Below, in pieces: positions 11,378 to 23,096 of a DNA stretch of 64,000 nt. The notes under the pieces are model-generated. The model made no database searches. It was not told the DNA's origin and saw nothing but the letters and a program-made list of their open reading frames with translations. How positions within the stretch are numbered: the stretch's first letter is position 1; the number at the start of each line of letters is the position of its first letter. Source of the DNA: Blastomyces gilchristii SLH14081 (taxonomy: Eukaryota > Ascomycota > Eurotiomycetes > Onygenales > Ajellomycetaceae); the NCBI RefSeq assembly GCF_000003855.2, contig NW_003101681.1:3737344-3801343 (forward strand). The letters are read 5' to 3'. Made by a program: the position numbers and the translations under genes.

Positions 11378-11831
11378 TATAATGTGACCAATCAGAACAT
11401 ACCTAGGTAGTACTGCCAGAAAACTCTACTACACGTGTTTTGCTTTATTTTTGACCTTCCTCCTCTTTGGGAATAGAGTGGGGGTAATCCTCTGATAAAT
11501 TATTGATAATGCATTCTTGAATCTTCTCTCCATCGTATACACACTGCATTGCAGCAGAGTCTGATCAGCCTAGCTTCACTTGGAAAATTACTGCAACGAG
11601 GCTCTCTAACGACGGACTCTATTTGAAGATAACGTTACGCCGACCAGTCATGAACAACGAGATGGGCGGACAGAAAATTTCCCCTGCTATTTTGTTAGTG
11701 CTGACATGTCCACTTCGAGCACTAAAATGCGCAACACTAGATGGATAACATAATCAACCACCTAACTGTAGGATAGTTGAAGGTTGTATTGATAGATCTA
11801 TGTACAAAGAGCTTAATATAGTGTCTTGTCT

Positions 11832-11930
11832 TGGAGGATAACATTGTTGTGTTGTGTAATCTATCTACGCGAGTTACACTAAATAGGTTGGGGTGGCACG
11901 TGACTAGGGTAGGTGTAGTAATCACTAACA
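11832..11930 (-). repeat. Copia E 3' LTR (99 bp)
   Basis: Well preserved, with CG, GGGG and CACGTG words intact. It pairs with the more mutated 99-bp copy at 42,435-42,533. It marks the border between the Opi1 gene island and the AT-rich block. Confidence 0.85.
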
Positions 11931-12106
11931 CCCCCTTGCTACACTGTGGCCTATAATAAGCCGCCACCTGGGGCCTTCTCTCATCCTCAATTCTTTCAAA
12001 AACATTATAATAATTAATTACATCATTCAGACCCTGATTTCCTCATTAGAAAAGATGTCTGTACAGCAATAACTGTAAAATTAAAGAAATACATGTAAGA
12101 TTCATT
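11931..12106 (-). repeat. Copia E 3' internal end
   Basis: Non-coding 3' end of Copia E, between its polypurine tract and the LINE insertion site. Its first half is unmutated (for example GCCGCCACCTGGGGCC) and its second half is AT-rich. Confidence 0.7.
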
Positions 12107-12178
12107 GATTTATTATATTATTATTATTATTATTATTCTTCAATTATAGATGTATGCAGTCAGAGACTATAACATCTA

Positions 12179-12201
12179 CCTGAGAACTTTTAGTTCTCAG
12201 G
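12179..12201 (-). other. LINE 3' UTR hairpin
   Basis: CCTGAGAAC and GTTCTCAGG form a perfect stem around a 5-base loop, about 50 nt from the 3' end of the element. Equivalent hairpins occur at 31,498-31,520, 50,125-50,145 and 56,161-56,181. A 3' stem-loop is commonly the recognition site for LINE reverse transcriptases, so that role is inferred. Confidence 0.7.
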
Positions 12202-12491
12202 GTTTTTCCTATATCTGTAAAGTTAACTATTATACATTCATCAATTTCAGATATACAAAATCAGAAAATTTCAGCTTAGAATACAAAAACTGTTTATAAA
12301 TTGCAGTATTTTAACATCATCTGATACTTTGAAATCATTTGACAATATCATGACAAAGGAAAAGAGAACACAGTCTTAAAGATAGACACATTAAATAGAT
12401 AGACAGAAAGGAATTGAAAGAAAAAGATAAAGTAAAGAAAGACTGTAACAAAACAAATTATTAAAAGATAGTATATAGCTGTTTTAATAGA

Positions 12492-15420
12492 TTATATCTG
12501 ATTGATTTCCTCCTCTTCATATTCAGATAATTCTGAATTTAGTCATTTTCTTATAGCTGCTTGAGTTTCTGATAGAAAGTCTATTAAGTATTTAATTCCT
12601 GTCTCAGTTAAGAATAAGAATCTCATATTTAATTAATTTAGATTATACTTCTCTTTTAATCTGGCTCTGAGACTATTGTATAATACACAGTGCATTACAA
12701 TATACTCAGAATTCTCATTTATATTATAGAATGAGCATTCTATTGAGTTAAATCTATCATCAAATCTTTGTATATAAGATTTGAAATAGTCATGTTCTAG
12801 TTTCAGCTGTATTATAGATGAGAATATTTTCTTTTTACATTTAATTAAACAAGATTTTCACTTGAGTTTTGTTTTAAATCTTGAATAATGTATACTCTTC
12901 TTTTATTTCTGCCAGCTTTCATTCTACTTATCTAAACAAGATTCTTTTATTTTTCTCTTTATAAAAGATCAGGACATAATTTTTTGAGTAGATCTGCTTA
13001 ATTCTGCACTCTTTTTTACAGCTGTATTAGTCAATTCATTGTTATGAATATTCATATAAGCAGGAACTCAGTGCAGATGAATTATCAGCTTTGATATTCT
13101 TCTCTTTTGAATTTTTAAAACAGAGTTTAAGATCAGTTCAAGATTTATTTAATCATTATAAATCTGACTATTTCTAAGTCTTTTTAAAGCAGCTTGACTA
13201 TCAGAGAATATTCATATCTCTTTCAAACAATTTCCTCTTTTATGAGATTTTATTTCAATGAGTTTGAAAGCTTTCACTATTACAAATAGTTCAGCATCAA
13301 AGACTTCAGATTCACAGTCTAGATTTCAGAAATCTGAGATAAAATTGATATTATCTTCAGTATAAGCAATGTCTGCATCTAATGTATTCAAATTCTCATT
13401 TTTTGAGTCATCTGAATAAATCAGAATAGAGTCTTTTATATTGATTATAGAAATTCTCTTCAAATGCTGTTCATATTCTTTCTCTTTTAATAGTTCACTT
13501 ATTTATAAGTCTATAAGAGATTCAAGCTTTTCTCTTCAGAAAGATAACTTCTCATGATCAACTTTTTCAATATTTAAAGAAGAAAATTGATTTTTAATCT
13601 GAGAGCATAGTCTGTACAGTTGAGAAGGCATTTTCTTTGAAGAATTATTTTCATTTCAATCAAGAAATCTATTCTAATCCAGTTCATTTCCAGAGTTAAT
13701 TGATGAAAATGAAGAAGAGACTCTTTCTCTGATTATATAATTTAAGCTTATCTTTACAACTCTCAGAGCATAGTTCATACAGGCCTTTTCAAATCTAATA
13801 GCAGAAGAAGGAATTGAAGCTTCAATTTTCATTGCTTTAATAGAAGATGATTTGAATGCTCTCAGAATTCTTCTCAAGACTCTGTTTTGCAGACTTTGAA
13901 AGAGTTCAGTGAAATTCTCTTGATTATTTCATCAAACTTGAACTTCATAATCAGCTACTGATGTAATACAGACTATATATAACTATCTCATAGCCTGAAG
14001 AGATAGATCTCTCTCTGTATTTAATAGCCTGATTATATTGTTTAATAGTCTTTCTACCTTGACAGTTCTTTGTTAAATGTGATATTTAAAATTCAACTTA
14101 GAGTTTAATCATACTTCTAATCATTTGATATTTACACTGGGTTTAATCTCTCTATTTAAAAGAGTTAGAGATAGTTCTTTCTCATTGAATCTAGAAAAGA
14201 AATGAATTAACTCAGTTTTATTCATATTAAATTGAATTTGATTGATATCTACTCTAATAAAGATTTTCTTTACAGCTTCTTCAATTACTTTCAAATTCTC
14301 TTTGATAGTTTTTGAGCTGTAGACTAGATCAATATTATTCATATAACTCAGAGATCACACTATTCTCATATTTCTATTTTTGAATAGATATGCAGTGTAT
14401 ATTATAAATAAAATGAGTGAGATTGAAGATCTCTGTGATACTTCTATTTTTATCTCAGTCTTGTCTTATTTCATTTCATCAAAGAAGAGTTATATAATTC
14501 TTTTAGATATAAAACAGTTGACTCATTTTAGTAGAGAAAGTGACAGTTTTAATATCTTCAGTGTCTGAATTAACTTTGACTTTGAAACATGATCAAATAC
14601 TTCTTTTATATCAATAAAAACTGCAGTTGAGATCAGACTCTCATACTTTGCTATTTGAATATTATGAATAACTGAGAGAACAGTGTCAATTGCAGAACAC
14701 TGTTTTCTATCTCTCATTTATTCACTGAATAAAAGAGAATCACTTATAGAGCTTATAAAAGATAGTTAAGTAGCTATTATCTTTTCTAAAATCTTTTCTA
14801 GACAGTTCAATAGAGATATTACTCTATATGACTTAGAAATTGAAGTTTTTCTATTAGATTTTGTAAGAATCACTTCAGTGACTTCTCTTCAGCATTCAGA
14901 ATGATATTCATTTTTCAAGAGATTAAAAAAGAGCTCAAAATATTCATTCTTTAAGTAGGAATATGTATTTTGAATAATTAAGTGATTAATTGAATCAGAA
15001 CCTGCAGCAGTTTTAACAGAACTTGAGAAGATAGCTGACTTTAATTTATCTTATGTAAGATCAGATCATTCTCAGTCATTTTTATCAATGTAGTTGAGAA
15101 GTGATATATTCTCTTTCTCTGAATCTGAATCTGAATCTGATGAGTTCTGAAAGAGAATTCTCATGAAAGCTTGATATTTTTTCTCAAAAGAGTTTGCTGT
15201 ATATGATTTATTCGGAAACTCATATTCTAAGACTGAAAGTTTTGCTACACTTCTTGTTTTAGTATAGTTAAACACTTTAAAAACTTCCTTCTCTTGTGCT
15301 TCTTTAAGAAATTTATTTCAGTAGTCTGTTTTAGCTCTTTTAATATCTGAAAAATATTTATTTCTGACAGCTTTGAACTCTTCATCAGATATTACATCAT
15401 TCTTTCAACTACAGGCGCTA
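12492..15420 (-). pseudogene. LINE ORF2 remnant: RT and RNase H, no endonuclease
   Basis: Tad1-like non-LTR polyprotein with many stops. In order on the minus strand: a linker with YTANSFEKKYQAFM (15,150-15,240); RT segments with QCSAIDTVLSVIHNIQ and AVFIDIKEVFDHVSKSKL (14,580-14,700); FNMNKTELIHFFSRF (14,190-14,240); RNase H with DSQAALKRL and LHWVPSHM-like and NNELT segments (13,030-13,200); a C-terminal Cys/His block (ECSFYNINENSEYIVMHC) near 12,690-12,740; stop at 12,492-12,494. The endonuclease domain that normally precedes RT is absent, and the non-coding body starts directly upstream. Confidence 0.8.
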
Positions 15421-16077
15421 GCGACCCGCAGAATGCATCTTAAGCTAATTATATTTAACTCTCTATAATTAACTGACCACCGTGTCTGTCCTCTCAGGCC
15501 AGTCACTAATTTCCAGGGATGTTAGTTAGTGACTGTCATCACTCACTTAATAGTGTACACATCAAGCTTCTGATTGCTGATCTCAGTCTCATTAGATGTT
15601 CATAGGCCTATTAATCAGCTGTTATAACCTTACTCTGTGTTAAAAACTAATCATAGACTTGATAACTGCAGTTCTCTCTGCCAGTATTAGAGCTTAACAG
15701 AGAGCTTGCAGACTCTAGTCTATCAGAGTGCTCTGTCTAGAGTCTAGATACACATCTAAATCTGCTAGTTAAGTGATTTTCAAAATCATTCTCTGTATTT
15801 AGAGAGAAGCTAGGCTCTGATAACAGCTCTAGTTAGAGACTCACTTAAGTAGTGTATAATCACTATATTAGGCTTGACTCTATATCATTAGAACCTTGAT
15901 AAGTGCACAGTAGAATAGTGAGACATTGACATCTCATACCAGCTCTGATGAGTGTTCACAGAATCTCACTTAACTAGTGACTTAGCTTGCAGTAGAGAGT
16001 TCTACCCTGCACCAAGTCTTACTAATTAAGCTCAGCCTCTATTACATGAGGGCTTTCATGAGTAAGAAGTGACAGAT

Positions 16078-16157
16078 GTCAGTGATGAGATTCGAACTCA
16101 TACATCTTTAATATATGCGGCCTTGATTACCAGTCTTACCAACTGAGCCACGCTGGC
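16078..16157 (-). other. tRNA-like head of the 4-kb retroposon
   Basis: Begins GCCAGCG and ends CACTGAC; the two pair at 5 of 7 positions, and both mismatches are explained by single transitions. It has an A-box-like TGGCTCAGTTGG and a B-box-like AGTTCGAATCT, the two internal promoter elements of RNA polymerase III. A loop around ATCAAGG would give a CAA (Leu) anticodon if functional. It lies inside the target duplication, so I call it part of the mobile element, not a cellular tRNA gene. Confidence 0.7.
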
Positions 16158-16185
16158 GATTTATTATATTATTATTAGCATTTAA

Positions 16186-16376
16186 TTATTCCTTCTTCTC
16201 AATTTTCTGAATGTCAATTGTTTTGATAAAATCTTCAAATACAGGCTTTGTCAGTGACTTGATAAGACTGTCAGTTATATTCACTGTAGAATTAATATAT
16301 TTCATCATAATTTTCTCTTTATTAATTAAATTATGAAGAATATAATATTTAATCTTAATATAATACAATCTTTATA
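16186..16376 (-). pseudogene. Copia E pol C-terminus (separated fragment)
   Basis: The frame reads YIKIKYYILHNLINKEK and then YINSTVNITDSLIKSLTKP, which matches the end of Copia RNase H ('KHIDIRYHFIRE...TADGLTK'). It ends near 16,186. It is the continuation of the frame broken at 37,849 by Gypsy C copy 1. Confidence 0.8.
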
Positions 16377-16634
16377 TGTAAGAATAAGTGCTCACAGGCG
16401 ATTATTCAGGTGTTTGCAGCTTAATATAATATATACTGTTAATCACTAGAAGTATTTACAGTAGAAAGATAAAATATAGAAATTCAATATATAATAGTAT
16501 TTAAGCCAAGTTATAAATAGTAGTTGTAAACTTCAGTCTATATAGTTATATATAGTCAAGAGCTGCTAACTCTATTAATTATATAAGAGATAGAAATAGA
16601 AGTAAAGAATCTATAAGAAGTAGAATTTCTTATA
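16377..16634 (-). repeat. Gypsy C copy 1 3' LTR (258 bp)
   Basis: Plus-strand sequence starts TGTAAGAATAAGTGCTCACA and ends AGAATTTCTTATA (ACA to ATA by C/T change). Same length as the other three complete Gypsy C LTRs. Confidence 0.85.
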
Positions 16635-17027
16635 TATCTCTTTCTCTCTAAGACTTTGTTTACAAAGTCTTTCACTGAGTAATTTCATAGAATTTGACTC
16701 AGTACTGAAGTAATACTTACTAAAAACTCTTTACATCTATAAAAAATCTTAGTGAAAAAAATCTCTTATTACTATAAAAAGAAAAGAGTCTGTTACTTAG
16801 TTTCTTATTCTGTGAGATTCTTTATAATTTACAGATCTTTCTCTGACTATTATACAGATTCATCTTACATCTTTTATATAAAAGAGTTTCAATTAACTCT
16901 TAATCATTTTCATAAGATTCTTATATAATTATCACACAGATTCATTTCATATCTTTTAATTTAAAGAGTTTCAGTTAATCTTTAATTATTTTTCTATAAG
17001 ATTCTTATGTAACTGTTATACAGATTT

Positions 17028-17123
17028 TATCAGGCCACGTGATCTGAGTTACTAATTCTTTCACTATATGACTTCTCACAAGCTAGTAATCTTTTTAATC
17101 AAGTAAGCTTTATATCTTTCACA
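17028..17123 (+). repeat. Copia D 5' LTR (96 bp)
   Basis: TATCAGGCCACGTGATCTGA...TTTCACA. Matches 29,224-29,406 (without the insertion) and the 96-bp LTR at 60,490-60,585. Confidence 0.85.
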
Positions 17124-17455
17124 GATTATGAAATCTGTTTTGTGTAAAATTACTATCAATTTGAGATTTCTTGTCAATAATTATTATTTTAACTACTGTT
17201 TCATTCAATACATCTATTAGATATTAAAATCATCTTATTCTATCAGTATTGATATGTTTGAGATCTTGTTGATCAATAATACTACTGCTCACTTAAAAAG
17301 AGACTGGCAGAAAACACATCACATTTGCAAAAAAGCAAGAAAAAGAGAATAATATTAACAAGAATTTAATAAAACAAATATCAAGAATTCAATAAAATAA
17401 AGATCAAGAATTTAATAAACAAATATTAAGATAGCAGATTCAACACAATCTCACT

Positions 17456-17951
17456 TAGACTGATTATATAACTGTGTCTGAAATTAAGACCAGTTTTTTT
17501 AATAGTCTTATTATCAATTTGACTCATCTTATTACATGATTTTAACATTAGATAGTAGTCTCATACTGTCTCAGTGAGACTTACTGTCTACTCTTATCAC
17601 ATTTTTCAAATAAGATCATGATTTTCACTTCTCAATTTAAATTATTTTTATTGCTTTAAATAACTTTAAATCTTATTTGAGTGTTATCAAAAAGTGTTAC
17701 TTTTTAAAAAATTAAAAATACTCTAAAAGAAATCATAAAATGTCTAAAAATAGTAACTTTATGCTAAGAATGAGACTAAATGAGATCACTTTCTCATTTT
17801 TTTCAAGTCATGATTTCATTTTAAGATCTGATATATTGTCACTTTGCATGTTTTTTTAATGACTAGTCTCAGCCGGATTCATGCCAAGAAATGTATGAGA
17901 CCAGATCAAATGAGATCAAACGTGAAATTCATGATCCCGGCGGCCAGTCTA
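17456..17951. mobile_element. hAT-like MITE copy 2 (496 bp)
   Basis: TAGACTG...CAGTCTA termini and the same internal sequence as the other copies, but about 10 bp shorter. The flanks (ATCTCACT / TTTATAAT) do not form a duplication, so a rearrangement or flank loss is likely. Compared with copy 4, CC, GG and CG sites are changed while a run of CA and TG sites at about 17,548-17,590 is intact. Confidence 0.8.
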
Positions 17952-18039
17952 TTTATAATCTTGTGTTCTATTCACTGATTCAGTTGATAATAATTCTTTA
18001 AACTTATAATCTGCCAGTGAATATTCTTCTGAAGCATTT

Positions 18040-21000
18040 GAAAGCTTCATTGATAAACACTCTGAAACACTCTCTTGATTTGAAGCTGGTTTGAATACAG
18101 CTTCTAACACAGTCAGGTCAGTTCTCTGATCTACTCAATAGCTTAATGAAGCTAGTTCTCTTGATGAGAATAACAGACACTCAGATGTCTACTGTTTAAG
18201 CAAGGTAATATCAGATCAATAGATGAAACATCTCAAGATAATATTTAAGATGAAGAAGAAGAGATGTAGAGTTCTAGAACTTAAACTACAACTGAAAACA
18301 CTCTGTTAATAGAGATTCTCTACAGATTAATCACAGAATGTCAATAATTATTCTGCTATTATCTCAACAGTTTGTACAGTCACATAGAATTCTAATCTCA
18401 GTGAACAGGTGAAATTCAATCTTTATAAACTGAATAGTTGTGTTGACAAGATAATCTCTCAATTTAAGAAAGATGTCAAGAATGCTATGAGATTAAATAG
18501 TCTAACTAATACATTTAATTACATTATATAAAATATCTTCATGAAATCAAAACTGATTGATTCACAGTGTTGATATATAATAGAGAAACAACAGACTTAG
18601 TACTCTCTATAAAGAGATGAGAAATGAGCATTATTCTGAGATGCCAGAAATCAGTGACTCTATACATTCATCTCAAACTTATTAAATGCAGGTGTCAGAT
18701 CACATTTCTTCAAATATAATAAAAATCAGATTGCTTATACTCTCTGAAATACAATTGAATAGAAATACTTTGTTCTTAAAACACAGTTACACTGTGAGAC
18801 AGTTCTGAAATTTATGTTACTTGATGATATACAGATTATTAATCTATACACATTCTTTGATAAGTTCTGATTTATTGTTATAAAATTGAAGATAATAGAT
18901 ACTTTTCTCTCAGATGTATGAATATTTAATATCTTCTATTTAGTTCTACTTAATAATTGAAGAAATTATGTTCAGAAGAAGATAGAGAAAATACAGAATT
19001 TCAAATTCACAGCGGTGATATTGAATGTTAATCTTCTCATGAATCAGATCTGTTCACGGCTTGATTTTTCAAAAGATAAAAAGAATCTACAGAATACAGA
19101 TTCTGCAGTTAACTTCACTACAATAGCTATAATAGCTACAACAGCTACAATAATGACTACATCTATTAACTGTAGCAATAACAATAATACATTAAATTCG
19201 GCCTCTGATAACTGTACTGAATGTGATTATAATAGTTTACAAGAGAGCTTCTGTAATTATCAGAGTTCAGAAAATTCATCTACATGTTCTGAATGTGAGA
19301 GATCTCACTTTGACAACTATTGATTAATTAATTCAAATAGTGCTCTGAATAATTGAAGAATCTACAATGCTGTGAGAATAAAGAAATTCGAAGAAAAGAA
19401 GAATAATAATGAGAGTAGAACTCAACTACTTATTACAGATGATTTAGAGATCTTTCAGATAATAAATCTCACAGAGATTATAAATGTATCAGCCTGTTTT
19501 ATGAAATCTCACCAGAATTCTCTCACTATATGAGATAGTGATACTGAATGTCACATTACAAGGAATAGATTACAATTTTCAGAGATAATAGCAATTAACA
19601 GTTCAACAGTTCCAGTGATCAATAAGGTTATTCTGAAGATTCAGAGTGTCAGAACTATTCACAAATCTGATCTCTGCTGAGCTTATAAAGTGTCAGAGCT
19701 ATATTTACTCTAATATACAAGTTAATACTGAGAACTACTTTGAGTTTCTATTATCTATTAACAGTAATATCTTCTACATCAATCTGTCTCATAATAATAT
19801 TTACGTTCTATTTAACAGCTCACTGACATTTCATGGTGTAATGAATGATCTGATGTATGAAGTAGTGATATATATAACTGTTTCAAAATCAAAGATAATT
19901 TCAACAGGTTATAATCTGAATACAGAGTCTTTGAGATCTTTTAGCTGTGAGAAGATTGAATAATGAATCAACTCTAAGAATTCAGATACTGATTTCTTTA
20001 TAATCTTATCTTCATCTCAATTATCTGCAGTTCTTCTGACACAGCTTCTGATAGATGAGTGACATTGTTGAGTTGATCATATCAGTGAAAAGAGTATATT
20101 AAAAATGATCAGAAACTCATGATTTGATATTTTCATTATCAGTCTGAAAAAACTATCATTCTATGTCACATGTGTTAAGGTTAAACAGAAACATGCTTTC
20201 TACAAGAATTTCACACCACATCATGCCACCTGCAAGGCCTTGAAAATTTGAGTGAATATATTCAGTGATAATGAGACTCTTGAAACTGAGAATGATATAT
20301 CATTATACACTGGTAAGAAGCTTGTAATGATGATAACAGATGATGTCAAATGAATGAGATAAATATTTCTATTGAAATGTAAGAATGAGATATTGAGATA
20401 TCTACAGATCTTCAATCAATTTATCAAGAATCTGCTGAGTTATAGCATTGCAATTATTCACTCAGACTGTGAAGAATTGAATTCAAATACAGTCACAGCA
20501 TATATGCTCAGTAAAGGAATAAAATGAGAGCTGACTTCTTCTTATACTTCACAGTAAGATGAAGTATCTGAACAATCAATCAGTTTAATCATTGAGAAGT
20601 CTCAATCACTATTAATATATTCTTTCACTTCTGAAAAGATATGAGATGAGACAGTTATTGCAGTCGCAGAGCTGTGTAATCTTATACTAATCTCAATAAT
20701 ATTGTATAAGAGCTCTGAAAACGCAAGGCTGATTACACTGTCTGAGACCTGGCTTGAAGCTCTACATTCTGCATGTGACATTCACTTATGAGGTTGCAAA
20801 GCATTCTTGAAGATAGTTCTCAAGCGCATCAATAAGATAGTCTCTCATTTCAAAGAGTTAATTTTTGTGAGATATGATGATTTTATCAATTACAGATTGA
20901 TAAATCTCTTCAACAGGCATTTATATATATTAAAAAATGTCATTTTTCAGAAGAACATTCATCTTGCCAATTCAATGTTATTAACTACACACAATCTGAA

Positions 21001-23096
21001 GATTCTACTCAATGCAGTCTGTAAAGTGACTGCAGTGATTTCTTCAGTGACATCAGGCCTACTCACTGCAGTCTGTTAAGAAATTGCAGCAATTTCTAAT
21101 TCATTAATTAATGATCTGTTCATTAATAAGAAAAGTCAATCTAAGTGTTTATTATTTCTTATACTCACTAATAATTGATGAATTGACTATGAAATCTCTG
21201 TGAGAATATCTATCTTTTTGATGTAGAATATACTGAACTCTTTGAAACTCACAGTTGAATCTGATAATTTTTCAACATCTATAAGAGATATTACTATAGT
21301 GAGGAAATCTACAGTGAGGAAATTTACAGTGAGGAAATCTTTAGTGAGAAACAGTCTTGAAAATCTATCTTCTGATTCTGAGATTACTGCACTTCTGATT
21401 TCAAAAAACCTCATGTGTGTCAAAGCTTTCATGAAATGAAAATGTTATAACAAGACCTGTGTTAAAGAGATTAACTATTTGAAATAGATAGAGGTCTGAC
21501 AACTGATAGAGAGAACATCACAAATGAGTGTTCTTCATAATCAATGAGTATTTGATAAAAAGTTTAATAATATATGTGAGATTATCTGCTATAAGACCTG
21601 CTGAGTTGTGTGTAGAAATCATTAACAGAAGAGAGTCAATTACTCTGCCCCGGTAGCCGAATGGTTAATGCGGCCACCCGGTAGCGCCTTGGCGTGGGAA
21701 ACTAAGGTGTGTGGGTTCGAAACCCGCAGGGGATACATTAAATCCAGAACCCAAGCACCTCAGGTTTCTAATAAATACAGAGATGTACAAATCGCTTCAA
21801 TAAATCACTCTATGTTCCTGGGCTGGGAAGTTATTATCGCATGTATCTAATTGTCACTTCTTTGTATTTCCTATGTTCTTGTTATCTTGGCGTGGTCGTG
21901 GGTCTCAAACACCCTCCTGTATAATCAACACTTGGCATCAACACTTGGCCTGTATTTAACATCATGCAAGGACTTATCATAAGCTCCCGCTTGCATATGA
22001 GTATAATAGAAGAATAATAATACTAATAATAAGAGTCAATTACTCAAGAATCTTTGCATCTGTTATCTCTGCATTCATCTCTTAAGGTCTCATGATAATC
22101 TCGGCATCCCGGGACTGGTATATTCTGCAGATTGATATGATGACTGCTTTTTTTCACACTCAACTACCTGCTGATGAATGAATATATATGAATTAACTCA
22201 CAGAATTCTATGAAGATTATGATAATCTTGTGTATGAGTTGATACAGAGACTCTACAGTCTTAAGCAAGCAGCACTCTTATGATATAAGAAGCTGTAAAA
22301 AATACTATTAAACTCAGACTTCTGTGTCAGTTTATATAATATTGAACTATTTATTCATGATGAAAGACAAGTCTATATAATTATCTATATAAATAATATC
22401 TGTCTCTATGACCTGAAAATCAATGATCTGAACTAAGTCAAAGTCAAAATCACTGCTAATTATGAGATTAAAAATATAGAGAATTTCAACTACTATCTGA
22501 GAATGAAGATTAATACAGATTTAACTTTATTAAGATTGTCTCAATCTCTCTTTATAAGAAATCTTCTGAAGAAATTTTCAATAAATGATTATCACTCTAC
22601 ATTCACTTCTATAAAGAAGAATGTCAATTTCATGAATAATGATAAGAAACTGATTACATACATAGTAGAATTTAGTCTACAGTTCTATCATTTCAGTATC
22701 AGATCTCTGTAATATCTGATAATTAATATATATTCTGATATACACTTTGCTACAGATTTTCTTAAAAGATTCAGCTTCTAATATACATTAAAAAACTGAG
22801 CTGTATATAAGTGTACACTCTGATATCTACAGAGTTTAATCAATGAAGGTATAATCTATCACAGAGATATTAATATTGAATCTATAAAATACACAGATAC
22901 TGATTGAGCTGATAGAGATTCAGAATCTTATTTAATCACTGATTATATCATCTATATAACAGATGACTCTGATGCAGAACAGAGCTGCTGATAAACAGAG
23001 ATCTTTAAATCATTAACAGAGGCTGAATATATTGCATTCTCTGAGACTGTATATAAGCTGATCTGTCTCTGCAAGCTTTTAGAAGACACTGAATTC
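18040..23096 (+). pseudogene. Copia D gag-pol remnant (Gag, integrase, RT)
   Basis: A decayed Copia polyprotein interrupted by a SINE. A Gag-like region spans about 18,040-19,500. Integrase is the best preserved part: KLVMMITDDVK at about 20,320 (first catalytic Asp), IIHSDCEEFNSN at about 20,455 (second Asp), and SEQSISLIIEKSQSLL at about 20,570 (catalytic Glu region). RT resumes after the SINE at 22,046: WYILQIDMMTAFFHTQLPAD at about 22,120, LYSLKQAALL, and YIIIYINNICLY, in which the usual DD pair of YVDD reads NN. RNase H starts with LTEAEYIAFSETVYKLICL and is cut at 23,096 by Gypsy A copy 2. Stops are mainly TGA. Confidence 0.82.
21646..22031 (+). mobile_element. tRNA-derived SINE (386 bp)
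   Basis: Flanked by the perfect 14-bp duplication AGAGTCAATTACTC (21,632-21,645 and 22,032-22,045), which interrupts the Copia D RT frame. The 5' ~90 bp are tRNA-like, with A-box TAGCCGAATGGTTAA and B-box GGGTTCGAAACCC within a T-stem. A ~260-bp body follows, then a 3' end GAAGAATAATAATACTAATA close to the LINE tail at 12,127-12,170. It keeps CC, GG and CG words (GCCCCGGTAGCC, GGCGTGGTCGTGGG), so it inserted after most mutation of Copia D or escaped it. Confidence 0.88.

Larger units (their letters stand above)
10786..11831. other. Upstream region of the Opi1 homologue
   Basis: About 1 kb of unmutated host sequence between the Opi1 start codon and the left LTR of Copia E. It presumably holds the promoter and 5' UTR. 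Open frames here are short and without family features. Two ICRE-like sites are listed separately. Confidence 0.5.
12127..16157 (-). mobile_element. tRNA-headed LINE-type retroposon
   Basis: A 4-kb unit flanked by a perfect 20-bp duplication, GATTTATTATATTATTATTA (12,107-12,126 and 16,158-16,177). Read on the minus strand, it starts with a tRNA-like sequence at 16,157, continues with a ~650-bp non-coding body (to about 15,420), then a degenerate LINE coding region and a 3' UTR with a hairpin, and ends in a (TAA)n tail. The duplication encloses the tRNA-like head, so head and LINE moved together. It is inserted in the 3' end of Copia E. The left boundary is slightly ambiguous because the target site is itself TTA-rich. 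Confidence 0.85.

Noticed and set aside
11737..11967. 76-codon minus-strand frame at the Copia E border
   Set aside because: It spans the junction of host DNA and the LTR, so it is a chance frame.
12107..12140. CRISPR-like or regulatory TTA array
   Set aside because: It is the (TAA)n tail of the LINE plus its TTA-rich target site. No CRISPR array is seen anywhere in the window.
16078..16157. Cellular tRNA gene
   Set aside because: It lies inside the 20-bp target duplication of a retroposon, has two acceptor-stem mismatches and is continuous with the element body.
17448..17959. 8-bp target duplication for MITE copy 2
   Set aside because: Flanks ATCTCACT and TTTATAAT do not match even allowing C/T and G/A changes.
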